Shown here in pieces: positions 9,244-18,290 of a stretch of DNA of 64,000 nt (position 1 is its first letter; the number at the start of each line of letters is the position of its first letter). The position numbers were made by a program, and so were the translations under genes. The stretch spans positions 372,001-436,000 of the forward strand of contig NZ_JAKSXZ010000146.1 of the NCBI RefSeq assembly GCF_022829465.1, written 5' to 3'. The stretch comes from Methylobacterium sp. J-067 (lineage in GTDB: Bacteria > Pseudomonadota > Alphaproteobacteria > Rhizobiales > Beijerinckiaceae). The notes beneath the pieces are model-generated. The model was given only the letters and a program-made list of their open reading frames with translations. It had not been told where the DNA came from and made no database searches.

Positions 9244-9745
9244 GGGGACCTCCTGGCGGGTGGGGAACGGGGGTGGGGCGGATCGCCCGCAGGGCCCGCC
9301 GCGCGTAGGCGAGGCGGTGCGGCAGGGCGGGGATGGCCGGGCGTTCGAACAGGCGGCAGACGGTCTCCGTCGCCCGGTCGAGGGTCGCGCAGCGGCGCAG
9401 GGCGTCGAGGGCGGCGGATTCCGGCCCGCGCAACTCGGCGATCAGGTAGCCCTCGTTGGCGGCGTCGGAGGCGGGATCGAGACCGCGCGCCCGGCTCCAG
9501 GCCTCCATCGCCATCCGGCGCGGGCCGGTCCATTGCGCGAGGCCCCAGCCGCCGCGCGAGCCCGGCACGAGGGGCGCGATCTCCTGGAGATGGCGGAAGC
9601 CGCCGGTCTCGTAGCCGAGATTGCCGAGGAGGCCGGCGGCCTGGACGTCGGTGAGCGCGAGCTCGCGCATCAGCACCGGCCCGAGGCGGGCGCAGCGGGC
9701 CGCGAACAGATCGGCTGCCGCGCCGGAGGAGGAAGGCGCCGCCAT
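9152..9745 (-). CDS. phage-tail-type lysozyme/endolysin of the GTA
   Basis: This 197-aa protein resembles phage tail lysozymes of the Phage_lysozyme2 type. The core is LTDVQAAGLLGNLGYETGGF with the expected catalytic Glu46, followed by GGWGLAQWTGPRR, which is characteristic of the fold. It is likely to hydrolyse peptidoglycan for release or injection of particles. ATG 9745 is two nt after the DUF2793 gene stop. The last 30 or so residues (Pro/Arg-rich) overlap the next gene by 92 nt and look like read-through of that gene's antiframe, so the natural C-terminus may be an extension or the product of an old frameshift. Confidence 0.75.
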   Translation of the reverse strand: MAAPSSSGAAADLFAARCARLGPVLMRELALTDVQAAGLLGNLGYETGGFRHLQEIAPLVPGSRGGWGLAQWTGPRRMAMEAWSRARGLDPASDAANEGYLIAELRGPESAALDALRRCATLDRATETVCRLFERPAIPALPHRLAYARRALRAIRPTPVPHPPGGPHDPRPARPRPALRRRPRRRGLAGDRRPSLG

Positions 9746-9747
9746 GG

Positions 9748-11232
9748 CTAGGCCGCGTCGGCGACGAGGCAGATCTGCAGGCCGGCGGCGCTCACGTACA
9801 CGCCCTGGTCCGAGTAGCTGAACATCCGCAGCCGGTCCCCGGCGCTCTGCAGCGACAGCCGGCTGTACGGGTAGGTCGAGCGCGTCGCCGGGGTCGGGCC
9901 GACGCCGCACCACAGGAACCACGGGCCGTCCACCTCGGCGGTGTAGACCCCGATCCCGTATTGCGTGCCGGCGCTGCTCTGGTCCTTCACCCGCAGGGAC
10001 GCCGTGATCTGGTAGATGCCCCGGCGCGGGCAGGTGTACCAGCTCTCCGTCGCGTTCCAGTTGCCGCCGGGATCGCTGTTCACGCTCCGCATCGTGATCC
10101 GGGGGAAGCCGCCCTGGACGACCTGCGTCGAGGCCGGCTCCGCCACGTCCACGAAGGTGCGCTCGTTGAAGCTGAGCCCCCGGTCGTTCACCGTCCACTT
10201 GTTGTCGCCGTTGCTCTGCAGCGCGAGGCTGCCGTAGGGCGTCACCAGGGCGGTGGCGGCGAGCCCGTTGATCCGGTCGTTGCCCTGCGCGGCGATGGTG
10301 ACGGTGCAGGTCCCGGAGCAGGCGCCGCTCTCGTCCATCACGGTGAGCACCGTGCCCTGCGGGAAGGCCGAGGCCGCCGGTTGGGTGAGGGTGCGCGCCG
10401 CCGTCAGCGCGATCACCGCCACCGTGCGGTCGCTGGCCCGGATCGTGTAGGCGGCGTCGGACACCTGCACCCGCGCCGTGGCCGCCGCCGCGCTCGCCGC
10501 GACGAAGGCGGTGGTGGCGAGCCGCGTGGTGGCGTCGCCCGCATCGGGGGTCGGGGCGGTGGGGCTCGCCTCGAAGGCGACCACGCCCGTCGCGGCTTTT
10601 GCCGTGAGCGCCGTGTGGAAGCTCTGGCCGTCCGGCGAGGTCTTGAGCACAAAGTCGTCCCCGCCGAGCGTGCCGAACAGGGCGCGGCTGGACCATCCGG
10701 TCTGGAAGACGAAGCCGGCATCCTTGGCCGCCGCCTTCTTGTTGACGGTCACGCGCAGGTCGCCGGAGCCCGGCGTGACGTCGTCCCACGACAGGAACGC
10801 CGCGTCCGTCTTCACCGCCAGCCGGTTCGTGGCGTCGGCCTGGGCGTTCACCCCCAGGCGGTCGGTGGCGGCGGGGGCGGAGCCCGCCGTGGTCAGGGAC
10901 GCCCACACGCTCCCGTCGAAGGCGTAGACCAGCTTCTCGTCGGCGACGTAGGCCAGCCAGCCCGCCGCCGGCACGGCGCCGACCCAGACCCCGTCCGTGA
11001 AGCGGACCACCTGCCCCGAGAGCCCCGCCCAGGCGCCGGTCGGCGCCGCGGCGGTGACGAGGTAGCGGTCGCCCTCGGCGGGGTTCGCGGGGGGCGAGGC
11101 GAGGTCCTTGTCGCGGCAGGCGAGCTGCACGAGGCCGTCGAGCAGGGTCAGCGCCTCGTTGTGGGTGACGTGCTTCTGTGCCTGCCCCGCCGCGAGGAGC
11201 GGGAGGCCGAGATGGGGCGTGACGTCGGGCAT
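9748..11232 (-). CDS. DUF2793 tail-fibre-like protein
   Basis: This 494-aa protein has an N-terminal DUF2793 domain (about residues 1-95: TPHLGLPLLAAGQAQKHVTHNEAL, then GDRYLV and WAGLSGQVVRFTDGVW), a family found with GTA and prophage tail genes. A long beta-rich middle section follows, with a fibre-like ATTRLATTAFVAASAAA segment, and a C-terminal jelly-roll-like part. It sits 16 nt after g15, where host-recognition fibre genes are expected. Receptor-binding function is inferred from position and architecture. Confidence 0.78.
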   Translation of the reverse strand: MPDVTPHLGLPLLAAGQAQKHVTHNEALTLLDGLVQLACRDKDLASPPANPAEGDRYLVTAAAPTGAWAGLSGQVVRFTDGVWVGAVPAAGWLAYVADEKLVYAFDGSVWASLTTAGSAPAATDRLGVNAQADATNRLAVKTDAAFLSWDDVTPGSGDLRVTVNKKAAAKDAGFVFQTGWSSRALFGTLGGDDFVLKTSPDGQSFHTALTAKAATGVVAFEASPTAPTPDAGDATTRLATTAFVAASAAAATARVQVSDAAYTIRASDRTVAVIALTAARTLTQPAASAFPQGTVLTVMDESGACSGTCTVTIAAQGNDRINGLAATALVTPYGSLALQSNGDNKWTVNDRGLSFNERTFVDVAEPASTQVVQGGFPRITMRSVNSDPGGNWNATESWYTCPRRGIYQITASLRVKDQSSAGTQYGIGVYTAEVDGPWFLWCGVGPTPATRSTYPYSRLSLQSAGDRLRMFSYSDQGVYVSAAGLQICLVADAA

Positions 11233-11248
11233 GGAAGCTCCTTCGCGT

Positions 11249-14200
11249 TCAGGCGGTGCGGATGGGGACGAGGGCGCGGGTCGCCGGCCCGAGCCCGGCG
11301 GCGGCCCCGGCCTGGGCCACCGCCACGTCGAGGGCGCGCTGCGGCCCGCCGAAATCGGCGGTCTCGTCGGCGGCCGGGTAAACCAGGGCGGGGCCGGTCG
11401 CCGTGAGCGAGCGGATCGCCGCGCCGTTGGCGTGGAGCGTGACCGCGTAGCGCTCGGCGGCCTCGTCCAGGGGGATATCGGCCGGCTCCCAGGCGTCGGC
11501 CGAGCGCCGCGCCCGGCGGATCCAGGTGAGGTTCACGTCGCCGCCGACCCGCCGCGCCCGCAGATGCACCGGCCGCAGGGGCCGCAACGCCGCGAGCCCG
11601 GCCGTCGCCGAGAGCGGGGCCATGGCCGGATCGGCCGGATCGAGCCCCGCCGCGCCGATCCGGTAGCGGAAGGCGCGGCCCGCCTCGTCGAGCCGGTCCA
11701 CGAGGGGGATCGCCGCACCGTCGTCGAGGCGCACGATGAGGCTCCCCGTGGGTGCGCCCCGGCCCGCCGCCGCCTCGCTGCCGGCAAGGCCGCGCAGCAG
11801 GCCCGTCAGCCGGAACGTGTCGGCGCCGGTCGCCTCGGCCCCGGCGGCGGACAGGATCTCCACCGTCCCGTCCGGTGCGACGACGGCGAAGAGGTTGCCG
11901 CCGGCCAGCATCGCGGGGAGCGGCACCGAGGCGAGCGCCCCCGCCCGCCGCAGCATCACCGGCAGGCGCGTGCCCCGGTCGAGGCGCCAGAGCGGCCCCG
12001 GCGGCAGGGGCGCGAGGAGGCGGCCGAGGCAGGCGGGGAAGTCGACGCTGCCCTGGACCGCGAAGGCGCCCTCGGCTTCCGCGCGCCACACGACCATCGG
12101 CCCCGGCCAGGGCTCGGCGGCCACCGCGAGGTATTGCAGGGCGGTCGGGCTGCCGCGATCCACCGGCAGGTCCAGGGCGACGGGGAACGGCGCCCCCGGC
12201 GCGGGGGAGGCCACCGGCAGCGGCGCGGACCGGCCCCGCGCCACGGCGCGGGCGGGGCCGGCGCGGGGCGGCACCCGGCTCGCCTCGATCCGCCGCCCGG
12301 CCGGGCTGTCGTCGATGCGCTCGACGCGCACGACCATCCCGTCCCCCGGCAGGGCGAGGACATCGCCGGGCTCCACCTCCTGCCGCCTCGGGCTGAGCGT
12401 CAGGACCGCGCTGTCGCGGGCGGCGATCAGCCGGTCGAGCCATTCCTCCGCGAGGGAATCGCCCACCTCCCGGCGGGTGACGAGGGCGGTGTCGAGCTTG
12501 GTCTGGCCGCGCCGCCCGCCCACGGGCCGGGTCGCGGCGGCGCCGGCCCGGCGGTAATCGAGGCTGTCCGCATCGGTGATGGCGAGGGCGACGCCGAGGG
12601 GCAGCGCGCTCTCCTCGGCGCGGACCCGGCGCAGGAGCGGCGCCTCCTCCGAGACCCGCACGAGGTCGGATTCGGCCAGGGCGAGGGGCGCGTCGCGACG
12701 GGGGCCACGCAGGCGCAGGGTGCCGCCCGTGGCCGACACGTCGAGGCCGAAGACCTGCGCCAGGGGTTCGAGGGCACCGCGTGCGGTGAGCGGCCGGTCG
12801 ATGGCGTAGCCGTCGCAGAAGGCCGCCGCCTCCACCGTGACCGGGGCGTCGAAGCCGAACTCGGCGAGGATGCGCGCGATCAAGAGGTCGAGGTCGCAAC
12901 CCTCGATCCGGCCGGTGATCCAGTGGCCGAGGCCCCATTGCGGAGCGTCCGCCCAGGTGGCCGTCATGTCGGAGAAGACGGGGAAGGGCCGCGCGTCCCA
13001 GCACCAGACGAACACGCCGGCCGGATCGACCATCCGCCCGCCATAGACCGGCGAGACCGGGTTGTCGGCGGCCGAGAAGCCCGGCGCGGCGGGGTCGAAG
13101 CGCGTCAGCACCGCCTCCAGGCCGCGGAGCTGGATCAGGTCGTCGCGCACCCCGCGCGAGAAGGGCGGGACGGCGTTCTCGGCGGATTTCGGATCGGGGA
13201 AGACGTTGGGGCCGTTCGTGCCCTTGTCCACGGCCGGCACGCCCACTTCCGTGAGCCAGATCGGCTTGCCCGCCGGCACCCAGGCGGTGGCGCGGGTCTC
13301 GACACCGCCGTCGCGCTCGACGTGGCGGTTCGACCACCAGCCGACGAGGTCCTTCGGCCGGAAGATCCACGGCTTGCCGGAGGCGCCGTCGGTGATTGGG
13401 TGGCGGTCCTGCGCGGCGCGGGCCGTCGTGTTCGGGTAGTACCAGTCGAAGGCCTCGGCCGAGGCGCCGGCCGCCTTGAGATAGGCGCGGTCGTGGATGT
13501 CGCCCGCCAGCGCGAGGTCGGCATGGCCCGGCCCGTCGCGCCAATCGGTGAAGGGCGGATACCAGTCGATGCCGACCGCCGCGATGTTGGCGTCCGCGAA
13601 CAGGTCGTCGAGGGGGAAGCGGATCGTCGCCCCGCCGTCGCGGACATGGGCGCCGTACTCGGTCCAGTCGGCGGCGTAGACGAGGGGCACGCCCGCCCCG
13701 AGCCGGCGCCGCACCTCGGCGGCGAGGTCGCGCAGGGCGGCGACCGCCGGGTAGCCGGAGGCGCCCCGCACCCGCGTCAGCCCGAGGAGTTCGCTGCCGA
13801 CGAGGAAGCCCGCGATCCGCGCCCCCGCGCCGATCCACCCGGCGGCGAGGTCGGCGTAGTGCAGCACGAGGGCGCGGTAGCCGTTGGCGAAGAAGGCCGC
13901 GACCTGGGTCTCGGCGGCCTGCGTGCCGTCCGGGCTTCCGGCGACGCCGGGGGCGGGATCGCAGGAGATGCGCCCGCGCCAGGGATAGGGCGGCTGGCGG
14001 GCCGCCGGGTCGCGCGGATCCGGCAGGGCGTTGCCCGGCGGCACGTCCATCATCACGAACGGGTAGAGCACCACGTCGAGCCCCCGCGCGGAGAGTTCCG
14101 CCACGAGCCGCCCGAGCCCGGCATCGGAGGGCGTGCCGCCATAGGCGGGGGTCGTGCCGTCGGGCAGGAGGGAGACGGTGCCCGCCGCCTCGCGCGACAG

Positions 14201-15130
14201 GCCGGCGACGCTCCACTCATCGCCCGTCGTCGCCTTCAGCGCGGTCTCGACCTTCGGCGCGATGCGGCATTGGCCGGCGCGCAGGTCGTCCCCGAACCAC
14301 GCCGCCACGACGGCGACCCGGCGCAGGTTGGGGCAGAGCGCCTGGAGCGCGTCGAGGGAGGCCAGCACGTCGCTGGCATGGGTCTGCTGGTGGCGGTTCG
14401 CGGCCTGCGTGCGCCCGCAGCCGAGATCCACCGTGACGGCGGCGGGATCGAGGACGAACTCCCCCGCACCGGGGATGAGGTCGACGGCGCGGATCAGCGG
14501 GCACAGGCCGTTGACCGGGCGCACCACCTCGAAGGTGAATTGCGGGATGCGGTTGCCGTAATCCGCGAGCGGCAGGGCCTCGAACACCACGTAGGCGAGG
14601 CCGCGATAGGCGGGGGCGTTCTGCGCGCCCTCCTTGGCGACGATCAGCGGATCGGGCGCCTGATCCGCCGTGCCGGTGTGGACGCGCAGCGTGAGGCGCG
14701 TCCGGTCCACCTCGACCCCGTCCGCCCAGATCCGGCGGACATAGGCGATCTCGCCCTCGCACAGCCCCACCGCGAGGTTGGCGTAATCGGCGTAGGCGGT
14801 GCGCACGGTGCGCTGGCCACCCGAGCCCTTCGACGGGGAAGCCGCACGCTCGACATGGGTGTTGGCGATTTCCAGGGGCCGCGTCGCCCAGATCAGGCAC
14901 CCGCCGATCCGCGCCCGGCCGTAGACGCGCGGGATCGGGTCGCCCTCGGTGGAGGTCATGCCCGCCACGTCGGAGAGGCGTGGCCCCTCGACGAAGCGGG
15001 TCTTGTGGCCTGCGCCGGACAGCGCGCCGCCGAGCGCCGCCCCGGCCGCGCGCCCGAGCGCCCCGCCGACGGGTCCCCCGAAGGCGGAGCCAAGGGCGTT
15101 GCCGACGGTGGAGAGGACCAGGGTCGCCAT
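11249..15130 (-). CDS. GTA hub/host specificity protein g15 (TIM-barrel)
   Basis: This 1293-aa baseplate protein matches the GTA TIM-barrel family (gp15 of RcGTA). The N-terminus is Gly/Ala-rich (residues 1-45). It is followed by the hub part with PIPRVYGRARIGG, a glycosidase-like TIM-barrel region (about 380-760, with YAADWTEYGAH and WLTEVGVPAVDKGTNGPNVF), a phage tail-like domain and C-terminal fibronectin-like segments. In the RcGTA particle this protein forms the tail tip with g13 and g14. The length is close to that of other GTA gp15 proteins. The long plus-strand open frame covering it is an antisense shadow. Confidence 0.93.
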   Translation of the reverse strand: MATLVLSTVGNALGSAFGGPVGGALGRAAGAALGGALSGAGHKTRFVEGPRLSDVAGMTSTEGDPIPRVYGRARIGGCLIWATRPLEIANTHVERAASPSKGSGGQRTVRTAYADYANLAVGLCEGEIAYVRRIWADGVEVDRTRLTLRVHTGTADQAPDPLIVAKEGAQNAPAYRGLAYVVFEALPLADYGNRIPQFTFEVVRPVNGLCPLIRAVDLIPGAGEFVLDPAAVTVDLGCGRTQAANRHQQTHASDVLASLDALQALCPNLRRVAVVAAWFGDDLRAGQCRIAPKVETALKATTGDEWSVAGLSREAAGTVSLLPDGTTPAYGGTPSDAGLGRLVAELSARGLDVVLYPFVMMDVPPGNALPDPRDPAARQPPYPWRGRISCDPAPGVAGSPDGTQAAETQVAAFFANGYRALVLHYADLAAGWIGAGARIAGFLVGSELLGLTRVRGASGYPAVAALRDLAAEVRRRLGAGVPLVYAADWTEYGAHVRDGGATIRFPLDDLFADANIAAVGIDWYPPFTDWRDGPGHADLALAGDIHDRAYLKAAGASAEAFDWYYPNTTARAAQDRHPITDGASGKPWIFRPKDLVGWWSNRHVERDGGVETRATAWVPAGKPIWLTEVGVPAVDKGTNGPNVFPDPKSAENAVPPFSRGVRDDLIQLRGLEAVLTRFDPAAPGFSAADNPVSPVYGGRMVDPAGVFVWCWDARPFPVFSDMTATWADAPQWGLGHWITGRIEGCDLDLLIARILAEFGFDAPVTVEAAAFCDGYAIDRPLTARGALEPLAQVFGLDVSATGGTLRLRGPRRDAPLALAESDLVRVSEEAPLLRRVRAEESALPLGVALAITDADSLDYRRAGAAATRPVGGRRGQTKLDTALVTRREVGDSLAEEWLDRLIAARDSAVLTLSPRRQEVEPGDVLALPGDGMVVRVERIDDSPAGRRIEASRVPPRAGPARAVARGRSAPLPVASPAPGAPFPVALDLPVDRGSPTALQYLAVAAEPWPGPMVVWRAEAEGAFAVQGSVDFPACLGRLLAPLPPGPLWRLDRGTRLPVMLRRAGALASVPLPAMLAGGNLFAVVAPDGTVEILSAAGAEATGADTFRLTGLLRGLAGSEAAAGRGAPTGSLIVRLDDGAAIPLVDRLDEAGRAFRYRIGAAGLDPADPAMAPLSATAGLAALRPLRPVHLRARRVGGDVNLTWIRRARRSADAWEPADIPLDEAAERYAVTLHANGAAIRSLTATGPALVYPAADETADFGGPQRALDVAVAQAGAAAGLGPATRALVPIRTA

Positions 15131-15162
15131 GGACGGCTCCGAAGCGGGTCAGTGCGGGCGGG

Positions 15163-15609
15163 TCAGGGGCGTGGCGGGAAGCGGAACGCCCCCGCCAGAT
15201 GCCGCCGCCACCAGGGGGTGAGGGCGACTTCCGTCACCTCCGCCCGGTCGTGGGCGTGGATCATCGCGTCCGGCCCGGTGGCGATGGCGCAGTGGCGCGC
15301 GGGCAGATGCGCGCGGAAGGCGAAGAGCAGCACGTCGCCGGGGGCGGGCCGGTAGGCCGGCAGCGGCTCCTCGACGGGGAGGAGATGGCGGACGGCGGCC
15401 TCGCGGAACGGGTCGGCGCCGGCGGGCGCCGATTCCGCCCAGGTGGCGCCATAGGGCGGCGGGCGCTCCGGCTCGTCGCCGTAGAGTCCCCGCCAGACTC
15501 CGCGCAGCAGGCCGAGGCAATCGCACCCGACGCCGTGCAATGAAGCCTGATGGCGGTAGGGCGTGCCGAGCCACAGGCGCGCCTGCGCCACGGCCTCCTC
15601 GCCGATCAT
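15163..15609 (-). CDS. GTA NlpC/P60 peptidase g14
   Basis: This 148-aa NlpC/P60-family cell-wall peptidase matches the phage/GTA g14 type. The nucleophile motif is GVGCDCLGL, with Cys31 preceded by Asp and followed by Leu-Gly, and the catalytic His lies in ARHCAIA (about 106). It probably cuts peptide cross-links at the tail tip during DNA entry. The ATG at 15609 overlaps the g13 stop by 4 nt. The family length of about 145-150 aa is met. Confidence 0.92.
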   Translation of the reverse strand: MIGEEAVAQARLWLGTPYRHQASLHGVGCDCLGLLRGVWRGLYGDEPERPPPYGATWAESAPAGADPFREAAVRHLLPVEEPLPAYRPAPGDVLLFAFRAHLPARHCAIATGPDAMIHAHDRAEVTEVALTPWWRRHLAGAFRFPPRP

Positions 15610-16481
15610 CGGAAATAACTCCCGCCGTCGAGGACCGGCGCGGAGCCCGGCACACCGTGCAGCAGCGTGTCGTTGCCGGGCATGTGCGGGAAGCCCTGGA
15701 AGTTCACCGCGTTGGCGAAGCGGTCGCGGCAGGTGGCGAGGCGCTTGTCGCAGCCGGCCGTGAGGGTGAACGTGTCCCCCGCCGCCACCGGTCGCGGCGG
15801 CGCCTCCCACAATTCCACGAGATCGCCCGCGTGCAATCGCAAGTCGGCAGAAAGGCCTGCGTTGGCCCCGCCGGTCCAGGCGAGGCGCCCGCCCGTGAAC
15901 AGCCCGTCCGCGAAAGTGCCGTCGATGGCCACACGCAGCGTGGCCGGCTCCGGCAGGGCGAGGACGCGGCCCGTTTCCCGCCACGCCGCGAGGTCCACCC
16001 GGCAGCGGGCATCCCCCAGCACGGCGCCGCAGGTCGCCCGGTAGCTGTGCCCGATTTCGGCGTCGAGGCGGGCGGCGACCCCGCGCAACTCGGCCACGAA
16101 GGCGTCGTCCTCGCGGCGGATCTCGCCGATCGTGCCGATGTCGAGGAGGAGGCGCGTCTCGGGGTTCGTCCAGTCCACGAGCCAGGTCTCGACGCTCGCC
16201 CCGTCGTAGAGGCCGCCCGCGATGTCGGCCTCGGTGAGCCCGAGGGAGGACAGCGCCCCGGCCACGTCGCCGCCGGAGACGGCAAAGCCGCCCTCGGCGC
16301 TGGCCTCGGCCGCCTCCAACCCGGTGCGGGCGGCGTGGACGAGGCCGGCAAACGTCAGGTCGCGATCATGGTCGGTGAAGCCGAGGGCGACGCCGTCCCG
16401 GCGGCGCAGCGACCAGCAGCGGCACAGGGTGGTGACGCCGCCCGCGCAATGGGCGACGAAGGCGGGAGGCAGGTCCCTCAC
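15606..16481 (-). CDS. GTA baseplate protein g13 (DUF2163)
   Basis: This 291-aa protein has the DUF2163 layout of GTA g13. The N-terminus is THCAxGVTTLCRCW-like (FVAHCAGGVTTLCRCW) with a following GFTDHDRDL. The C-terminal Cys-rich segment TAGCDKRLATCRDRFANAVNFQGFP probably binds a metal cluster, since conserved cysteines in RcGTA gp13 hold an iron-sulfur cluster. Here Cys are visible in YRATCGAVLGDARCRVDL and CDKRLATC. Both ends overlap neighbours by 4 nt (g12 and g14), giving a tightly coupled unit. Confidence 0.92.
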   Translation of the reverse strand: MRDLPPAFVAHCAGGVTTLCRCWSLRRRDGVALGFTDHDRDLTFAGLVHAARTGLEAAEASAEGGFAVSGGDVAGALSSLGLTEADIAGGLYDGASVETWLVDWTNPETRLLLDIGTIGEIRREDDAFVAELRGVAARLDAEIGHSYRATCGAVLGDARCRVDLAAWRETGRVLALPEPATLRVAIDGTFADGLFTGGRLAWTGGANAGLSADLRLHAGDLVELWEAPPRPVAAGDTFTLTAGCDKRLATCRDRFANAVNFQGFPHMPGNDTLLHGVPGSAPVLDGGSYFR

Positions 16482-17113
16482 GGCACGATCTCCACGAGCG
16501 GCACTTTCGGGATCTCCCCCGCCGTGAAGGCGGCGAGGTCGATGGTGAGGTCGTCGGTGTCGAAGCGGACGGGCACGTCGAAGGCGAAGCCCGCCGTCAC
16601 GGGGGCGTTCGCGGCGGGCGCGCGGGCGAGGGTCACGAGGCCCGTCGCCAGGTCGCAGGCGAAGGCGGCGGGCGCCAGTTCGGTGCCCGCCACCGCCACC
16701 CGCACGCTGCCCGCCACCGGCTTGGCGATGGCCCTGCGGTAGGGCGCGAAGCCGCCGCCATAGGTCTTGGTGAGGGGGAAGGCGGTGGTCGCGCCGTCGC
16801 CCCGCCCGATCACCTGATCGAACGGCCCCGGCGCCTGCCCCGGCGGGCCGGAGCGGAAATCGACCCTGTCGCGGTAGCGGAAGCCGTAGAGGCGCCCGCG
16901 CCTTTCCTCGAAGAAGCCGATCACCGCGTGGAGCGCGTCGAGGCTGCGGATGCCGAAACCGGCATCGTAGCGGCGGCGGGAATCGGCCCAGCGGCCGTTG
17001 CGGTGCTCCCGCCCCGAGGCCAGCGTGACGATCTCGGTCATCCGCTGCGGCCCGCCGCTGCCGCGCAGGGCGACGTCGAGGGGGAACAGCACCTCGTGGA
17101 AGTCCTCGGCCAT
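16478..17113 (-). CDS. GTA distal tail protein g12 (DUF2460)
   Basis: This 211-aa protein has the diagnostic GTA g12/DUF2460 opening FHEVLFPLDVALRGSGGPQR and the segment RRRYDAGFGIRSLDAL with FFEERRGRLYGFRYRD. It forms the distal tail ring that joins the tail tube to the hub. ATG 17113 was chosen over an in-frame start 11 codons upstream because the family begins with MAEDFHEV-like sequence. The stop overlaps the g13 start by 4 nt. Confidence 0.93.
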   Translation of the reverse strand: MAEDFHEVLFPLDVALRGSGGPQRMTEIVTLASGREHRNGRWADSRRRYDAGFGIRSLDALHAVIGFFEERRGRLYGFRYRDRVDFRSGPPGQAPGPFDQVIGRGDGATTAFPLTKTYGGGFAPYRRAIAKPVAGSVRVAVAGTELAPAAFACDLATGLVTLARAPAANAPVTAGFAFDVPVRFDTDDLTIDLAAFTAGEIPKVPLVEIVP

Positions 17114-17126
17114 GGCGCCCTCCGGG

Positions 17127-17708
17127 TCAGAGGGCGCGCTGGCCACGGGCCACCGCCCGCGCCAGGGTCGCGGCGACCTGCGCCTCGGAGCGGCGGAAGG
17201 CGGCGGGGTCCGGCGTCGCGATGGTGACGTTCACCGAGACCGGCCGGGCAGCGGCCCCCGCCGCGACGCCGAGCTTGCCGTCCGGCCCCCGGCGCAGGGG
17301 CATGATCGCCTCCGGCCCCGCCTCGCCCATCAGCCCGGCGCCGCCCGCCATGGGGAAATAGGTCGGCGCCGCCACGACCCCGCCGGACGCGAAGGGCGTG
17401 ACCCGCCCGCCCCGGAAGACGGCCCCCCTGGCGAAGGTCGGGGCGGAATCTTCCGAATCCGGCCCGTCCGAGGATTCGAACAGGCTCCGGAAGCCGGCCT
17501 GCAGGGGCTTGGCGGCGGCCTTCGCCGCGAGGGTCGCGAGGCGGGCGCCGAGCGTGCCCAGCACCCCATCGAGGCTGCGGCCGGAGGTGGCGCTGCGGGC
17601 GAGCGCACCGCTGAGGCTGCGGCCGAAGCTCTGCGAAAGCCGGTCGAGGTTCACGAGCTGCGCGGCCCGCGCATCGTTCTGCCGGTCGGTGTCGGTCTCG
17701 TCGCTCAT
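17127..17708 (-). CDS. GTA tape measure protein g11
   Basis: This 193-aa protein has a helical N-terminal half with Ala/Leu-rich heptads (LSQSFGRSLSGALARSATSG, LATLAAKAAAKPLQAGF) and a Gly-rich C-terminal half containing GEAGPEAIMPLRRGPDGKLG, a signature at the end of many tape-measure proteins. Its shortness is typical for GTAs, which have short tails. The tail length is set by this protein and should be similar to that of RcGTA, which has a comparable gp11. Its ATG overlaps the g10.1 stop by 4 nt. Confidence 0.9.
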   Translation of the reverse strand: MSDETDTDRQNDARAAQLVNLDRLSQSFGRSLSGALARSATSGRSLDGVLGTLGARLATLAAKAAAKPLQAGFRSLFESSDGPDSEDSAPTFARGAVFRGGRVTPFASGGVVAAPTYFPMAGGAGLMGEAGPEAIMPLRRGPDGKLGVAAGAAARPVSVNVTIATPDPAAFRRSEAQVAATLARAVARGQRAL

Positions 17709-17944
17709 GGGGCACTCCTGCGGGGCGAGGGATCGGGATGGGCCGCGAGCATTCGCTCGAACTCGGCCCGGCCGAGCCCGTCGGGGGCGCCGGCCCGGCC
17801 GAGGGCGGCGGCGAGTTCACGGGGCGTCGCGGCCCAGAAGTCGGCCGGGCGCCAGCCGAGCGGGCCGAGGGCCAGGGCGAGGGCGTCGTCCCAGGGGAAG
17901 GGCCGTGGGGGGGCGGGGCTCAGGCCCCGCGCTCCTCCCCCCAC
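17705..17944 (-). CDS. GTA tail assembly chaperone g10.1
   Basis: This 79-aa protein begins at GTG 17944 inside the end of g10, with an overlap of 25 nt. The segment FPWDDALALALGPLGWRPADFWAATPRELAAAL is typical of the small phage tail assembly chaperone that follows g10 in GTAs. The overlapping g10/g10.1 pair resembles the frameshifted G/GT chaperone genes of lambda-like phages. Whether a frameshift product is made cannot be read from sequence alone. Confidence 0.82.
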   Translation of the reverse strand: MGGGARGLSPAPPRPFPWDDALALALGPLGWRPADFWAATPRELAAALGRAGAPDGLGRAEFERMLAAHPDPSPRRSAP

Positions 17945-18276
17945 GGCGGGGGAGGGTTTTCCAGCGGCCCCGCGCCGAAGGCCGCCTCCAGCACTTCGGC
18001 GAGGGCTTCGACCAGGGCGTCCATGTCGCCGGCCAGCGGCAGTCGGCGCACGTCCTCGTCGGTGAGGGCGTGGCCGCCGCCGCGCAGGGCGGCGCCGAGG
18101 AGCGCGATCAGGTCGGCGGTGCGGGGGCGGCCGGCGGCGAGGCGCTGGCTGAGCCCGGCGAGGTCGCCGGCCCGCAGCGCGTCCTCCAGGTCGGCCAGCG
18201 CCCCGAGGGTGAGGCAGAGGGTGTAGCGGTGACCGCCCAGGGCGAGGGGCACCTCGCCGCGCCTGCGGTTGGCCAT
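17920..18276 (-). CDS. GTA protein g10 (tail assembly)
   Basis: This 118-aa protein has the GTA gp10 signature: MANRRRGEVPLALGGHRYTL, then LTLGALADLEDALRAGDL. These proteins act in tail assembly upstream of the tape measure. The C-terminus (ENPPPPWGEERGA) is low complexity and lies in the overlap with g10.1. The gap to g9 is 14 nt. Confidence 0.88.
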   Translation of the reverse strand: MANRRRGEVPLALGGHRYTLCLTLGALADLEDALRAGDLAGLSQRLAAGRPRTADLIALLGAALRGGGHALTDEDVRRLPLAGDMDALVEALAEVLEAAFGAGPLENPPPPWGEERGA

Positions 18277-18290
18277 GGCGTCGCCCTCCC

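Noticed and set aside
11108..15355. Very long plus-strand open frame of 1415 codons
   Set aside because: It is antisense to g15, with Arg/Gly/Pro/His-rich translation and no domain. High GC makes such shadows common here.
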